Of a stretch of DNA of 13,347 nucleotides, positions 7,261-13,347 are shown piece by piece. Source of the stretch: JBIOHJ01 sp044448905 (GTDB taxonomy: Bacteria > Bacteroidota > Bacteroidia > AKYH767-A > OLB10); contig JBIOHJ010000092.1 of assembly GCA_044448905.1 (NCBI GenBank), positions 1 to 13,347 of the forward strand, in the 5' to 3' direction. The first letter of the stretch is position 1. Every line of letters starts with the position of its first letter. The notes below the pieces were generated by a model. The model saw only the letters and a program-made list of their open reading frames with translations. It ran no database searches and was not told where the DNA came from. The position numbers and the translations under genes were made by a program.

Positions 7261-7752
7261 ATCTGCTACGGTTAACGGGTCAACATAAAATTTCAAAACA
7301 CCATTTTTCTCAATTTCTTTCCACGAATCAATTTCGAATTCAATACAGGCAATCCCGGCAGGCTTAAAATTAGGAACAGCCGGGCTGCCTATCACATTGG
7401 CAAGTTCCGTGATCCCGGGGTTATGCCCTACAAATAAAATTCCGTTTTTATCATCTTCAAACGAATGAAGAACGGCTATCAGGTCATCAGGATTATTGGA
7501 AAAAATATTTTTTTCTTTTTGAATATTGGCAAGAGGATAAAATAAAAACCGGGCAAAAATCTGGGCAGTGGTAACCGCTCTGAAAGCAGTGCTCGAAATA
7601 ATTAAGTCAACAGGTATTTTTTGCGTCCGCAGAAATTTAACCATCAGCTCGGCTTCATTTATGCCGTCATAATTCAAAGGGCGGTCAATATCCTGCCGTG
7701 TTGGCGAATCAATGGAAGCACTTGCATGACGCAGGAGCAAAAGCTTTTTCAT
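7246..7752 (-). CDS. sixA: SixA-type histidine phosphatase
   Basis: This 168-residue cytoplasmic phosphatase belongs to the RHG (histidine phosphatase) superfamily. The N-terminus MKKLLLLRHASAS carries the catalytic Arg8-His9 pair. DRPLNYDG (23-30), SSTAFRAVTTAQ with Arg58 (53-64) and FVGHNPGITELAN with His110 (107-119) complete the active-site pocket. The short length with no inserted cap domain fits SixA, which removes phosphate from His residues of phosphotransfer (HPt) proteins in E. coli. In Bacteroidota the target is not known. The gene follows smpB after 50 bases on the same strand and is probably cotranscribed. Its 3' end overlaps the lysE-type gene by 15 bases tail to tail. Confidence 0.9.
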   Translation of the reverse strand: MKKLLLLRHASASIDSPTRQDIDRPLNYDGINEAELMVKFLRTQKIPVDLIISSTAFRAVTTAQIFARFLFYPLANIQKEKNIFSNNPDDLIAVLHSFEDDKNGILFVGHNPGITELANVIGSPAVPNFKPAGIACIEFEIDSWKEIEKNGVLKFYVDPLTVADLPPL

Positions 7753-7802
7753 ACCGCGCTAAATTATAGAAAAATTAAAAATCAACTGCTCACTTCGTTT
7801 TG

Positions 7803-8261
7803 TTAATACTGGTGCTTGGCTAATTTCTGTATCTCCCTTTTTGCGTCACGTTTTTTTACATCCTGCCTTTTGTCATAAAGTTTTTTTCCTTTCGCTAAAC
7901 CGATTTCAACTTTGGCAAAACCACGCTCGCTGATGTACATCCTTACGGGGACAATGGTAAATCCCTTTTCTTTTACTTTGGTCAGGAGCTTTTTAATTTC
8001 CTTTTTATTCAATAAAAGCTTGCGGTCACGTTTGGCTTCGTGGTTATAATGCGTGGCTTCTTTGTAAGGTGCAATATGCATTCCTTTAACCCATAACTCA
8101 TTATTAAGAAATGTGCAATACGAATCTCCAAGGTTTACTTCCTGTGAGCGGACCGATTTTATTTCGCTGCCGGTCAGCTGAATTCCTGCCTCAATGGTTT
8201 CAGAAATATGATACTCGAAATTCGCTTTGCGGTTATTAGCTATGTTTATCGTTTCGGACAT
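7803..8261 (-). CDS. smpB: SsrA-binding protein SmpB
   Basis: This 152-residue tmRNA partner binds SsrA RNA and brings it to stalled ribosomes for trans-translation. Conserved parts seen are NRKANFEYHISETIEAGIQL, TGSEIKSVR, VNLGDSYC, LWVKGMHIAPY and YNHEAKRDRKLLL. The basic C-terminal tail KGKKLYDKRQDVKKRDAKRE folds in the mRNA channel in studied SmpB proteins. The length is normal. The tmRNA gene itself is not in the window. Downstream is the sixA-type gene; upstream, 119 bases separate it from a divergent lipoprotein gene. A TATTTTTA word lies in that gap, but no well-spaced -33 element accompanies it. Confidence 0.97.
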   Translation of the reverse strand: MSETINIANNRKANFEYHISETIEAGIQLTGSEIKSVRSQEVNLGDSYCTFLNNELWVKGMHIAPYKEATHYNHEAKRDRKLLLNKKEIKKLLTKVKEKGFTIVPVRMYISERGFAKVEIGLAKGKKLYDKRQDVKKRDAKREIQKLAKHQY

Positions 8262-8337
8262 CAGTTAATTTTAAAAAAACAGGCTATAAAAATACAGGTT
8301 AATTTAATGTAAACAGGTACAAGAATGTTTGAAGAAT

Positions 8338-8366
8338 TTTGAGAATGTCTGAAATAACTATCTTTA
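8338..8366 (+). promoter_or_regulatory. Possible promoter of the HGEPGHxC lipoprotein gene
   Basis: TTTG (8338-8341) and TATCTTTA (8359-8366, seven of eight to TAnnTTTG) are 17 bases apart. If used, transcription starts near 8370 with a very short leader. It would exclude the upstream in-frame starts (TTG 8339, ATG 8345), which supports the ATG at 8381. The spacing is slightly short, so the call is tentative. Confidence 0.35.
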
Positions 8367-8380
8367 GAAAAAATTTAAAC

Positions 8381-8896
8381 ATGAAAAATATACTATTTGT
8401 AATTGTATTTTTATTTGCAGCAGTCATTATATCATGCAATAATGAAAATGAAAAGACCTCTGATACATCTTCTTCGCCTGACAGTATTATACAACCAGTG
8501 AAAGCAGAAGAATATACTGCAAACCCGTCTTCACAATCAGACGCACAGGTTAATGCATCATCACCGACTCAACAATCAACAGTTCCTGTTGTAACATCTG
8601 CACCCGCTCCTCAAAATTCAGGTCAGATGCAAACAACTACTGCACCTGGCATGAACCCGCCTCATGGAGAGCCCGGTCACAGGTGTGAAATACCGGTTGG
8701 CGCACCGCTTAATTCGGCTCCTGCGGCTCAAACAACACAACCTTCTATTTCACCACCGACTACTATGCAGCCGGCAACCGCTCCACCCATAACAGCACAA
8801 CCGCAGGCAGGGACAACAGCTCCCGGAATGAACCCTCCACATGGAGAACCCGGGCACGATTGTGCAATTCCGGTTGGCGCTCCTTTGAAAAAATAA
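8381..8896 (+). CDS. Small Pro/Thr/Ser-rich lipoprotein with two HGEPGHxC motifs
   Basis: This 171-residue protein starts with MKNILFVIVFLFAAVIISC, a lipoprotein signal with a good lipobox (IISC, Cys19). The rest is a low-complexity tether rich in Pro, Thr, Ser, Ala and Gln, interrupted by two near-identical 25-residue segments at 86-110 and 145-169. Each reads TTAPGMNPPHGEPGH-x-C-x-IPVGAPL. The conserved His, His and Cys could bind a metal ion, or the segment could be a docking peptide; both are inference. I recall similar NPPHG-x-PGHRC segments in other Bacteroidota proteins, but I know no assigned function. I chose the ATG at 8381 because upstream starts would bury the signal peptide behind 14 polar residues. 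The downstream propeller gene begins 111 bases later on the same strand and may be cotranscribed. Confidence 0.8.
   Translation: MKNILFVIVFLFAAVIISCNNENEKTSDTSSSPDSIIQPVKAEEYTANPSSQSDAQVNASSPTQQSTVPVVTSAPAPQNSGQMQTTTAPGMNPPHGEPGHRCEIPVGAPLNSAPAAQTTQPSISPPTTMQPATAPPITAQPQAGTTAPGMNPPHGEPGHDCAIPVGAPLKK
8636..8887 (+). repeat. Duplicated 25-codon HGEPGHxC segment (8636-8710 and 8813-8887)
   Basis: The two copies encode the same amino acid at 23 of 25 positions, differing only at R/D and E/A around the Cys. Thirteen of those 23 shared residues use different codons. The duplication is therefore not recent, and the protein sequence, not the DNA, appears to have been kept. Confidence 0.85.
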
Positions 8897-9007
8897 TTAT
8901 ATCGGGTGTAGTTATTAATACTGCATTAAATGGCGTGAAGGTTATATTTTTTCGGTGCTCCTTATTTTTATTACTTTTATTTTCTGAATTTATTAAAACA
9001 TCATGCT

Positions 9008-11527
9008 ATGCGGATATTTTATGCATTAATAGTTTTGGCAGTCATATCATCATGCCATCGGGAATCAATAAAGAAGAATTCATTTGATGAAGAAAAAGAA
9101 GAGGCAGCAGAAGCATTCAGCCACTGGTTTACATCCCGTGCTTTTCCATATGATAATATTCAAATGAGCAATTACTCACGTGCTTTTACTGAGTTCAGGC
9201 AAAAAGAAAGCATGCTGCGCGCTACTTCTTTTCCCGGCAGCTGGAGTTGTATAGGGCCTATGAATTTCGGAGGGCGCACTTTATGCCTTGCTTTCAATCC
9301 GCAAAATCCAAATACCATTTATGCCGGCTCTGCAGCCGGAGGATTATGGCGCAGCTACTCAGGCGGAATGGGCATAACGGCATGGCAGCCCGTGCCAACA
9401 GGATTTCCTATTTTAGGTATCGGGGCAATTGCTGTTAATCCTGCCGACAGCAACGAAATTTACATTGGAACCGGTGAAGTATATAATTATCAGAATACCG
9501 GAACCGGTTTTGCTGTGCGTACAACAAGAGGAACGTACGGAATCGGAATTCTGAAATCAACAGATGGAGGCATAACATGGGCAAAAAGCTTAGACTGGCA
9601 GTATGATGAATTGCGCGGTGTGCAGGATATTGTAATTAATCCCCAAAATCCCAACACGGTTTTTGCCGCTACTTCCGAAGGAACGTACCGCACCTTTGAC
9701 AACGGTACTACATGGACGTTAGTCCACCCGGTTCTTATGGCAACTGATATTGCAATGAACCCGAATGATACTTCAATGGTTTTTGTTGCGTCAGGAAATA
9801 GTTTTTCTGCCAACCCGGGCATTTATAAATCTGTAAACGGAGGCAGCACATTTACACAACTTATCACAGGTCTCCCGTCTTCGTGGAGCGGAAAGGTTTT
9901 GCTTTCCATTTCTCAGTCGCAACCGAACATTATTTACGCAAGCATTGCCAATCAGCTCGCGCAAATCGGTTTTTACAAATCGGTTGATTACGGGGCTTCG
10001 TGGACGTTAGTAAATACCGAAGACATTGCTCTATACCAGGGATGGTATGCGCACGATGTTGCCGTAAGGCCCGATAACCCGAACGAGGTTATTTGCGTGG
10101 GAATTGATGCATGGAAATCGTATGATGGCATCAGCACAGTGACTCAAAAATCATTTTGGTATAATTGGGATTTCAGCGCAACGCCAATTGGCGGCCCCGA
10201 AGGTCCGCCAGATTATGTTCATGCGGATATACACCACGTTTATTTTCATCCTACAAATTTTGATATTGTATATTACGTTACTGATGGTGGAATATTCCGA
10301 AGCGATGATGGCGGGGAAACATTTGCGGGATATAACGGCATGTATCATACTACACAGTTTTACGCAAACCTTTCTAACTCTCCGACCGATTCGCTTTTTG
10401 TCATAGGAGGAATGCAGGATAATGCAACGGCTGTATATGAAGGCGCTCCTGCCATGCGCAGGGTGATTGGCGGTGATGGTTTGTCAACGGCAATTGATCC
10501 TACCGATGATAATATTGTTTATGGTTCATCACAAAATTTAAATATTGACAAGTCTGTTGATAAAGCGCAGACATTTTCAGGAACAGGAAATCCCGATGGA
10601 AATGTTGTTTGCTTTGCCGGTCCTTTTGTATTAAGCCCGTCAAACACGCAGGTGTTATATGCAGGAAGTGATATTGTTTACAAATCAACAAATGGCGGTA
10701 ATAACTGGAACGGAACCAATTCAAATAATCCGCTTGATGGAAATCCCGTGCTTGCTATGGCGATAAGTTCAACCAATCAGAATATTGTTTACGCGGCTAC
10801 AGCGCCAACAGTAATTCCGCAAATGAGCTTATTTAAAACAACCAATGGTGGCAATACATGGACGGATGTAACCGGTACGTTACCTAACCGTTACCTGCTC
10901 GACATTGCGATTGACCCTGCAAATAATAATATTGTTTTTGTAACGCTTGGAGGATTCGGAAGCGCGCATCTGTATAAAACAATTAATGCGGGTGCAACAT
11001 GGACAGCTTTCGGCAGCGGCTTCCCCGATGTTCCGACCAATACCATTACAATTGATCCGCTGAATAATCTTGTTATGTATCTTGGAAATGACCTGGGAGT
11101 TTATGTTTCTATTGATGGCGGAAACACCTGGCAACCGTTCAATGACGGTTTGGATGATGCCACTTTGATTTGTGACATCAGCATTTCTGAAAGCAACCGC
11201 ATGCTTCGAATTGCCACTCATGGCAAGGGCATTTATGAACGGAATATGTTGCCGGTTAATATCACCACCGTTACAGAAATTAATCCCACATTTGATTTTA
11301 GTGTTTATCCTAATCCGGCTGGAGAGTTTATAGTTATTAGTTCGGAGTTCGGAGGCAAAACAAAATTTGACTTAACTATTTTTGATGCTAACGGCAAGTG
11401 TTGTCTCCGAACTCTGAACTCACAACTCCGAACTAAAATTGATGTAAGTAAATTCAAAACCGGCATTTATTTTTTAGAATGTATTATAGACGGAAGAAAA
11501 ACGGTAACCAAACTAGTTAAAAAATAA
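9008..11527 (+). CDS. Asp-box (BNR/sortilin-like) beta-propeller protein with lipobox and T9SS sorting domain
   Basis: This 839-residue surface protein opens with MRIFYALIVLAVISSC, which fits a lipoprotein signal (ISSC, Cys16). A short acidic and helical segment (about 24-70) precedes the propeller. About ten Asp-box motifs (S-x-[DN]-x-G-x-[TS]-W) can be read, for example KSTDGGITW (183-191), RTFDNGTTW (228-236), KSVDYGASW (324-332), RSDDGGETF (431-439), KTTNGGNTW (610-618) and VSIDGGNTW (700-708). One near 515 is degenerate. Repeated INPQNPNTVFAATS-type strands separate them. This is the sialidase/Vps10-like propeller used by secreted glycoside hydrolases and adhesins, but I see no catalytic signature. 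Residues 763-839 (FSVYPNPAGEF...IFDANGK...FKTGIYFLE) form a T9SS type A sorting domain. Lipobox plus T9SS tail is an unusual pairing. It converges with the next gene, 20 bases apart. Confidence 0.88.
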   Translation: MRIFYALIVLAVISSCHRESIKKNSFDEEKEEAAEAFSHWFTSRAFPYDNIQMSNYSRAFTEFRQKESMLRATSFPGSWSCIGPMNFGGRTLCLAFNPQNPNTIYAGSAAGGLWRSYSGGMGITAWQPVPTGFPILGIGAIAVNPADSNEIYIGTGEVYNYQNTGTGFAVRTTRGTYGIGILKSTDGGITWAKSLDWQYDELRGVQDIVINPQNPNTVFAATSEGTYRTFDNGTTWTLVHPVLMATDIAMNPNDTSMVFVASGNSFSANPGIYKSVNGGSTFTQLITGLPSSWSGKVLLSISQSQPNIIYASIANQLAQIGFYKSVDYGASWTLVNTEDIALYQGWYAHDVAVRPDNPNEVICVGIDAWKSYDGISTVTQKSFWYNWDFSATPIGGPEGPPDYVHADIHHVYFHPTNFDIVYYVTDGGIFRSDDGGETFAGYNGMYHTTQFYANLSNSPTDSLFVIGGMQDNATAVYEGAPAMRRVIGGDGLSTAIDPTDDNIVYGSSQNLNIDKSVDKAQTFSGTGNPDGNVVCFAGPFVLSPSNTQVLYAGSDIVYKSTNGGNNWNGTNSNNPLDGNPVLAMAISSTNQNIVYAATAPTVIPQMSLFKTTNGGNTWTDVTGTLPNRYLLDIAIDPANNNIVFVTLGGFGSAHLYKTINAGATWTAFGSGFPDVPTNTITIDPLNNLVMYLGNDLGVYVSIDGGNTWQPFNDGLDDATLICDISISESNRMLRIATHGKGIYERNMLPVNITTVTEINPTFDFSVYPNPAGEFIVISSEFGGKTKFDLTIFDANGKCCLRTLNSQLRTKIDVSKFKTGIYFLECIIDGRKTVTKLVKK
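11337..11436 (+). repeat. Heptameric CTCCGAA repeats in inverted arrangement inside the T9SS domain
   Basis: TTCGGAG occurs twice in tandem at 11341-11354. After about 50 bases the opposite-strand form appears as four heptads at 11405-11432 (CTCCGAA, CTCTGAA, CTCACAA, CTCCGAA). The outer 11 bases, TTAGTTCGGAG (11337-11347) and CTCCGAACTAA (11426-11436), are exact complements. They encode ISSEFGG and LRTLNSQLRT of the sorting domain without breaking the frame. Confidence 0.75.
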
Positions 11528-11547
11528 GTTACTAAGAGATGGGAAAA

Positions 11548-12024
11548 TTACTTCCTTGTAAAATTAAACGGAATAGATCTGAACCCTTCATTCGTTTTTC
11601 CTTCGATAATCACATTCAGTTTGCCGGGCTGGCTTAAATCGTAAATGATGGTTTGCGGAAAATCGTGGGCTTTATTTTCAAAAACAAATATTTTCTTTTT
11701 TGATTTTACCAGCGCAAACGAAACAGGCTTCCCTTCATTCTGATCTGTAACGGAAGGTACATATACAACTTTATTTTCTTTAACAGTCAGCAGGATGCTT
11801 TCAGTAACAGACGTATCGCCTTTTTCATCTACCTTAAATCCGCTTCCCGAAAGCGATGAACTATCGGTTTGCTGCCAGGTTTCATAAAGCGTTCCCCCTT
11901 TAACATCCATAAACCAGGTTCCGGAAAGCGAAAATAGTTCTGCCGGAATTTTTATTTCGGCCTGTGCAAAGGAACATAATGTGCTTATGAGAATCAGCAT
12001 AACAGCCAGGTTATTTTTTTTCAT
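11548..12024 (-). CDS. Secreted DUF6265 family protein
   Basis: This 158-residue protein has a signal peptide (MKKNNLAVMLILISTLCSFAQA, likely cleaved after about residue 20-22). The mature part is a single DUF6265-type beta-barrel-like domain. Its signatures are LSGTWFMDVKGGTLYETWQ (33-51), LSGSGF (58-63), KVVYVPSVTDQNEGKPVSF (85-103) and FENKAHDFPQTIIYDL (115-130). The domain is common in Bacteroidota and has no assigned activity. The HDFPQ block is its most conserved part and could be a ligand site, which is inference. A longer in-frame start at 12075 would put 17 extra residues before the signal peptide, so I chose the ATG at 12024. A TAACTTTA word upstream is a weak -7 candidate without a matching -33. 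Confidence 0.82.
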   Translation of the reverse strand: MKKNNLAVMLILISTLCSFAQAEIKIPAELFSLSGTWFMDVKGGTLYETWQQTDSSSLSGSGFKVDEKGDTSVTESILLTVKENKVVYVPSVTDQNEGKPVSFALVKSKKKIFVFENKAHDFPQTIIYDLSQPGKLNVIIEGKTNEGFRSIPFNFTRK

Positions 12025-12112
12025 GGTCGATGATGTATTTAATAAGGTTTGTAAAGGGCATAAAGTTATTAACAAGCTGGTTTATAAGTAAAAAGGATGA
12101 TTTTTGATTTTA

Positions 12113-12145
12113 TTTGGATATGTCAAATATATATATTTATATTTG
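12113..12145 (+). promoter_or_regulatory. Predicted Bacteroidota-type promoter of the CUB-domain gene
   Basis: TTTG at 12113-12116 is followed after 21 bases by TATATTTG at 12138-12145, an exact match to TAnnTTTG. Transcription would start near 12150, which gives a long leader of about 260 bases before the ATG at 12413. The elements are seen directly; use of the promoter is inferred. Confidence 0.55.
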
Positions 12146-12412
12146 TTCCGACCAACTAAGTTTAACCACGATGAGCTGATTAGCTAAAGACGCGTTCATT
12201 CTTAAAACCATTATTATTTTAACCAAATTATAATGAATGAACTTTACCAAACAAGAGCCCGCTAAAGCGTTTTTTACTTCTTCTTTTTTACATTCTGATG
12301 TTGTTTTAAACAAACCTCTGACTTATCATCATTGTTTTTTCAATCCTGCGAAGAATCGGGTTGCATTAGTTTTTCAATTAACCAGCATCATTTCATTTCA
12401 AAATAACCACGA
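12146..12412 (+). other. Long 5' leader of the CUB-domain gene
   Basis: The full gap between genes is 12025-12412, of which this part would be transcribed from the 12113-12145 promoter. It contains an 8-bp inverted repeat GTTCATTC/GAATGAAC (12194-12201 and 12235-12242, 33-base loop). It also holds a direct repeat TAACCACGA (12163-12171 and 12404-12412) whose second copy abuts the gene's ATG. A 59-codon ORF (12237-12416, starting MNFTKQEPAKAFF) ends by overlapping that ATG as ATGA. I recognise no riboswitch class and see no clear terminator hairpin. Confidence 0.4.
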
Positions 12413-13347
12413 ATGAAAAAAAATCTACTCTTAACGATTCTTCTGTTACCGTTAATAATTACCCTTCATGCCCAAAATTACAACATGGGTAATTCATCGG
12501 TATCAACATGTGCGGGCACTTTTTATGATAATGGTGGAGGAGGTGCTTACGGCAATAATCAAAATTTGACAATGACTTTTTGCTCGAATGTTTCGGGCAA
12601 TTGTATTCGCATTTCATTCAACACATTTAATATCGAGAATGGATATGATTACCTGACTATTTATGATGGTGCAAATACTGCTGCACCTATTTTGGGAAGT
12701 TTTACAGGAACCGGCAACCCGGGAGTTTTTACCGGGACAAGTGGCTGTCTCACATTTGTTTTTACTTCCGATATTTCAATTGTAATGGCGGGATGGAATG
12801 CAACCGTTACCTGTGTGGCATGTTCAGCGGGTGGTCCATGTGGTGTTACTTGTTCAGGAGGTCCTGCTCCGGCAAATGATGCCTGTTCTGGAGCGCAGAA
12901 TTTAGGTGCAATACCGGTTCCGGCAGCTTGTCCGAATGGAGTCGGGGCATGGGCAAACTTTGCCACCTCTAATCTGTGTGCAACTGCCGAGAACCCTTAT
13001 ACCACACTAACGGGTTGCCAGCCCGCAGGAAATATGGCATCACCGGCTGCCGATGTTTGGTATCGTTTTACCATAACTGCACCGACATTAAATATTAACA
13101 TCAGCGGGTTGCAATCACCTAACGTAGGCCTATATGCCGGAACTGCATGTAACAATCTTATCGGGCGTGGCTGTGCAATAGGAGGAGCCGGTAATTTAAG
13201 TACAACTTTTGGTGGTTTGGCTCCCGGAACATATTATTTACAGGTGAGCGGAGGCAATCTCAATGACCAATGTAATTTTAATCTTGGACTACAAAATAAT
13301 TATGATTGCGCAGGGTGTGTTATTGCAAGCAGCTTTACTGCTGTTCC
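12413..13347 (+). CDS. Secreted CUB-domain protein (3' end outside window)
   Basis: The frame is open from the ATG at 12413 to the window edge (311 codons, no stop). A signal peptide (MKKNLLLTILLLPLIITLHAQ) is followed by a CUB domain at about residues 29-135. CUB hallmarks are Cys33, the segment GYDYLTIYDG (77-86) with its acidic residues, APILGSFTG, and a closing SGCLTFVFTSD and Cys134. After a Cys/Gly-rich linker and APANDACSGAQNLG, residues about 160-295 form a second beta domain of the type common in Bacteroidota surface proteins, with DVWYRFT (214-220) and LAPGTYYLQVSGG (269-281). CUB and pre-peptidase-like domains usually serve adhesion or substrate binding in large T9SS cargo, so a sorting domain may lie beyond the edge; that is inference. 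The start is well placed for the signal peptide and follows a strong promoter match at 12113. Confidence 0.85.
   Translation, partial: MKKNLLLTILLLPLIITLHAQNYNMGNSSVSTCAGTFYDNGGGGAYGNNQNLTMTFCSNVSGNCIRISFNTFNIENGYDYLTIYDGANTAAPILGSFTGTGNPGVFTGTSGCLTFVFTSDISIVMAGWNATVTCVACSAGGPCGVTCSGGPAPANDACSGAQNLGAIPVPAACPNGVGAWANFATSNLCATAENPYTTLTGCQPAGNMASPAADVWYRFTITAPTLNINISGLQSPNVGLYAGTACNNLIGRGCAIGGAGNLSTTFGGLAPGTYYLQVSGGNLNDQCNFNLGLQNNYDCAGCVIASSFTAV

Noticed and set aside
8860..9087. Plus-strand 75-codon ORF bridging the two lipoprotein genes
   Set aside because: It overlaps the end of the HGEPGHxC gene and the start of the propeller gene in another frame, and its product has no recognisable feature.
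12260..12269. CGCT-AA-AGCG followed by a T-run as a leader terminator
   Set aside because: The stem is four pairs with a two-base loop, too short and too tight to be credible.
12661..12966. Minus-strand 101-codon ORF (Ala/Pro-rich)
   Set aside because: It lies antisense within the CUB protein, whose plus-strand frame is open to the window edge and has a signal peptide and recognisable domains. The antisense translation is low complexity.
1..13347. A defence system, prophage or mobile-element island
   Set aside because: No nuclease, helicase, toxin-antitoxin, integrase, transposase or terminal-repeat signal is seen. The genes are housekeeping and envelope types with similar base composition.

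Overview
The window looks like a stretch of chromosome from an AT-rich, environmental-type member of the Bacteroidota. The evidence is: two proteins end in recognisable type IX secretion (T9SS) type A sorting domains; there is a CUB-containing cell-surface protein and several lipoproteins; ribosome binding sites are not purine-rich Shine-Dalgarno sites; and at least two gene starts are preceded by the Bacteroidota promoter pattern TTTG-N(19-21)-TAnnTTTG. I see no rRNA or tRNA gene, transposase, integrase, CRISPR array or recognised defence system. The order or genus cannot be fixed from what is visible.

Layout, left to right. The window opens inside the 3' end of clpB (+), which meets a small membrane protein of the DUF1761 family (-) tail to tail. 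A gap of about 350 bases holds a good minus-strand promoter and a stem-loop. Next is a large secreted protein (-) built from 14 Gloeo/Verruco (GloVer) repeats with a T9SS tail. A short regulatory-looking gap with a GGAACATT palindrome follows, then a YfiT/BstA-type DinB protein (-) and an exported tandem-VOC (glyoxalase-fold) protein (-), separated by a 7-bp tandem repeat. On the plus strand come an unrecognised lipoprotein and a LysE/RhtB exporter 11 bases apart. The exporter overlaps by 15 bases the end of a convergent sixA-type phosphatase, which lies behind smpB (-). Then a small Pro/Thr-rich lipoprotein with two copies of an HGEPGHxC motif (+), a large Asp-box beta-propeller protein with both a lipobox and a T9SS tail (+), a DUF6265 secreted protein (-), and the start of a CUB-domain secreted protein (+) that runs off the right edge and has a long leader.

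How the genes fit together. The housekeeping part covers protein quality control (clpB for disaggregation, smpB for trans-translation). The rest is mostly cell-envelope and secreted material, with at least three predicted T9SS-related surface proteins in 13 kb. No pathway ties the region together and it does not look like a dedicated genomic island. The signals most worth a second look are the duplicated HGEPGHxC motif kept under apparent protein-level constraint, the heptameric inverted repeats inside a T9SS sorting domain, the lipobox-plus-T9SS-tail architecture, and the long leader with a 59-codon ORF that overlaps the CUB gene start as ATGA.
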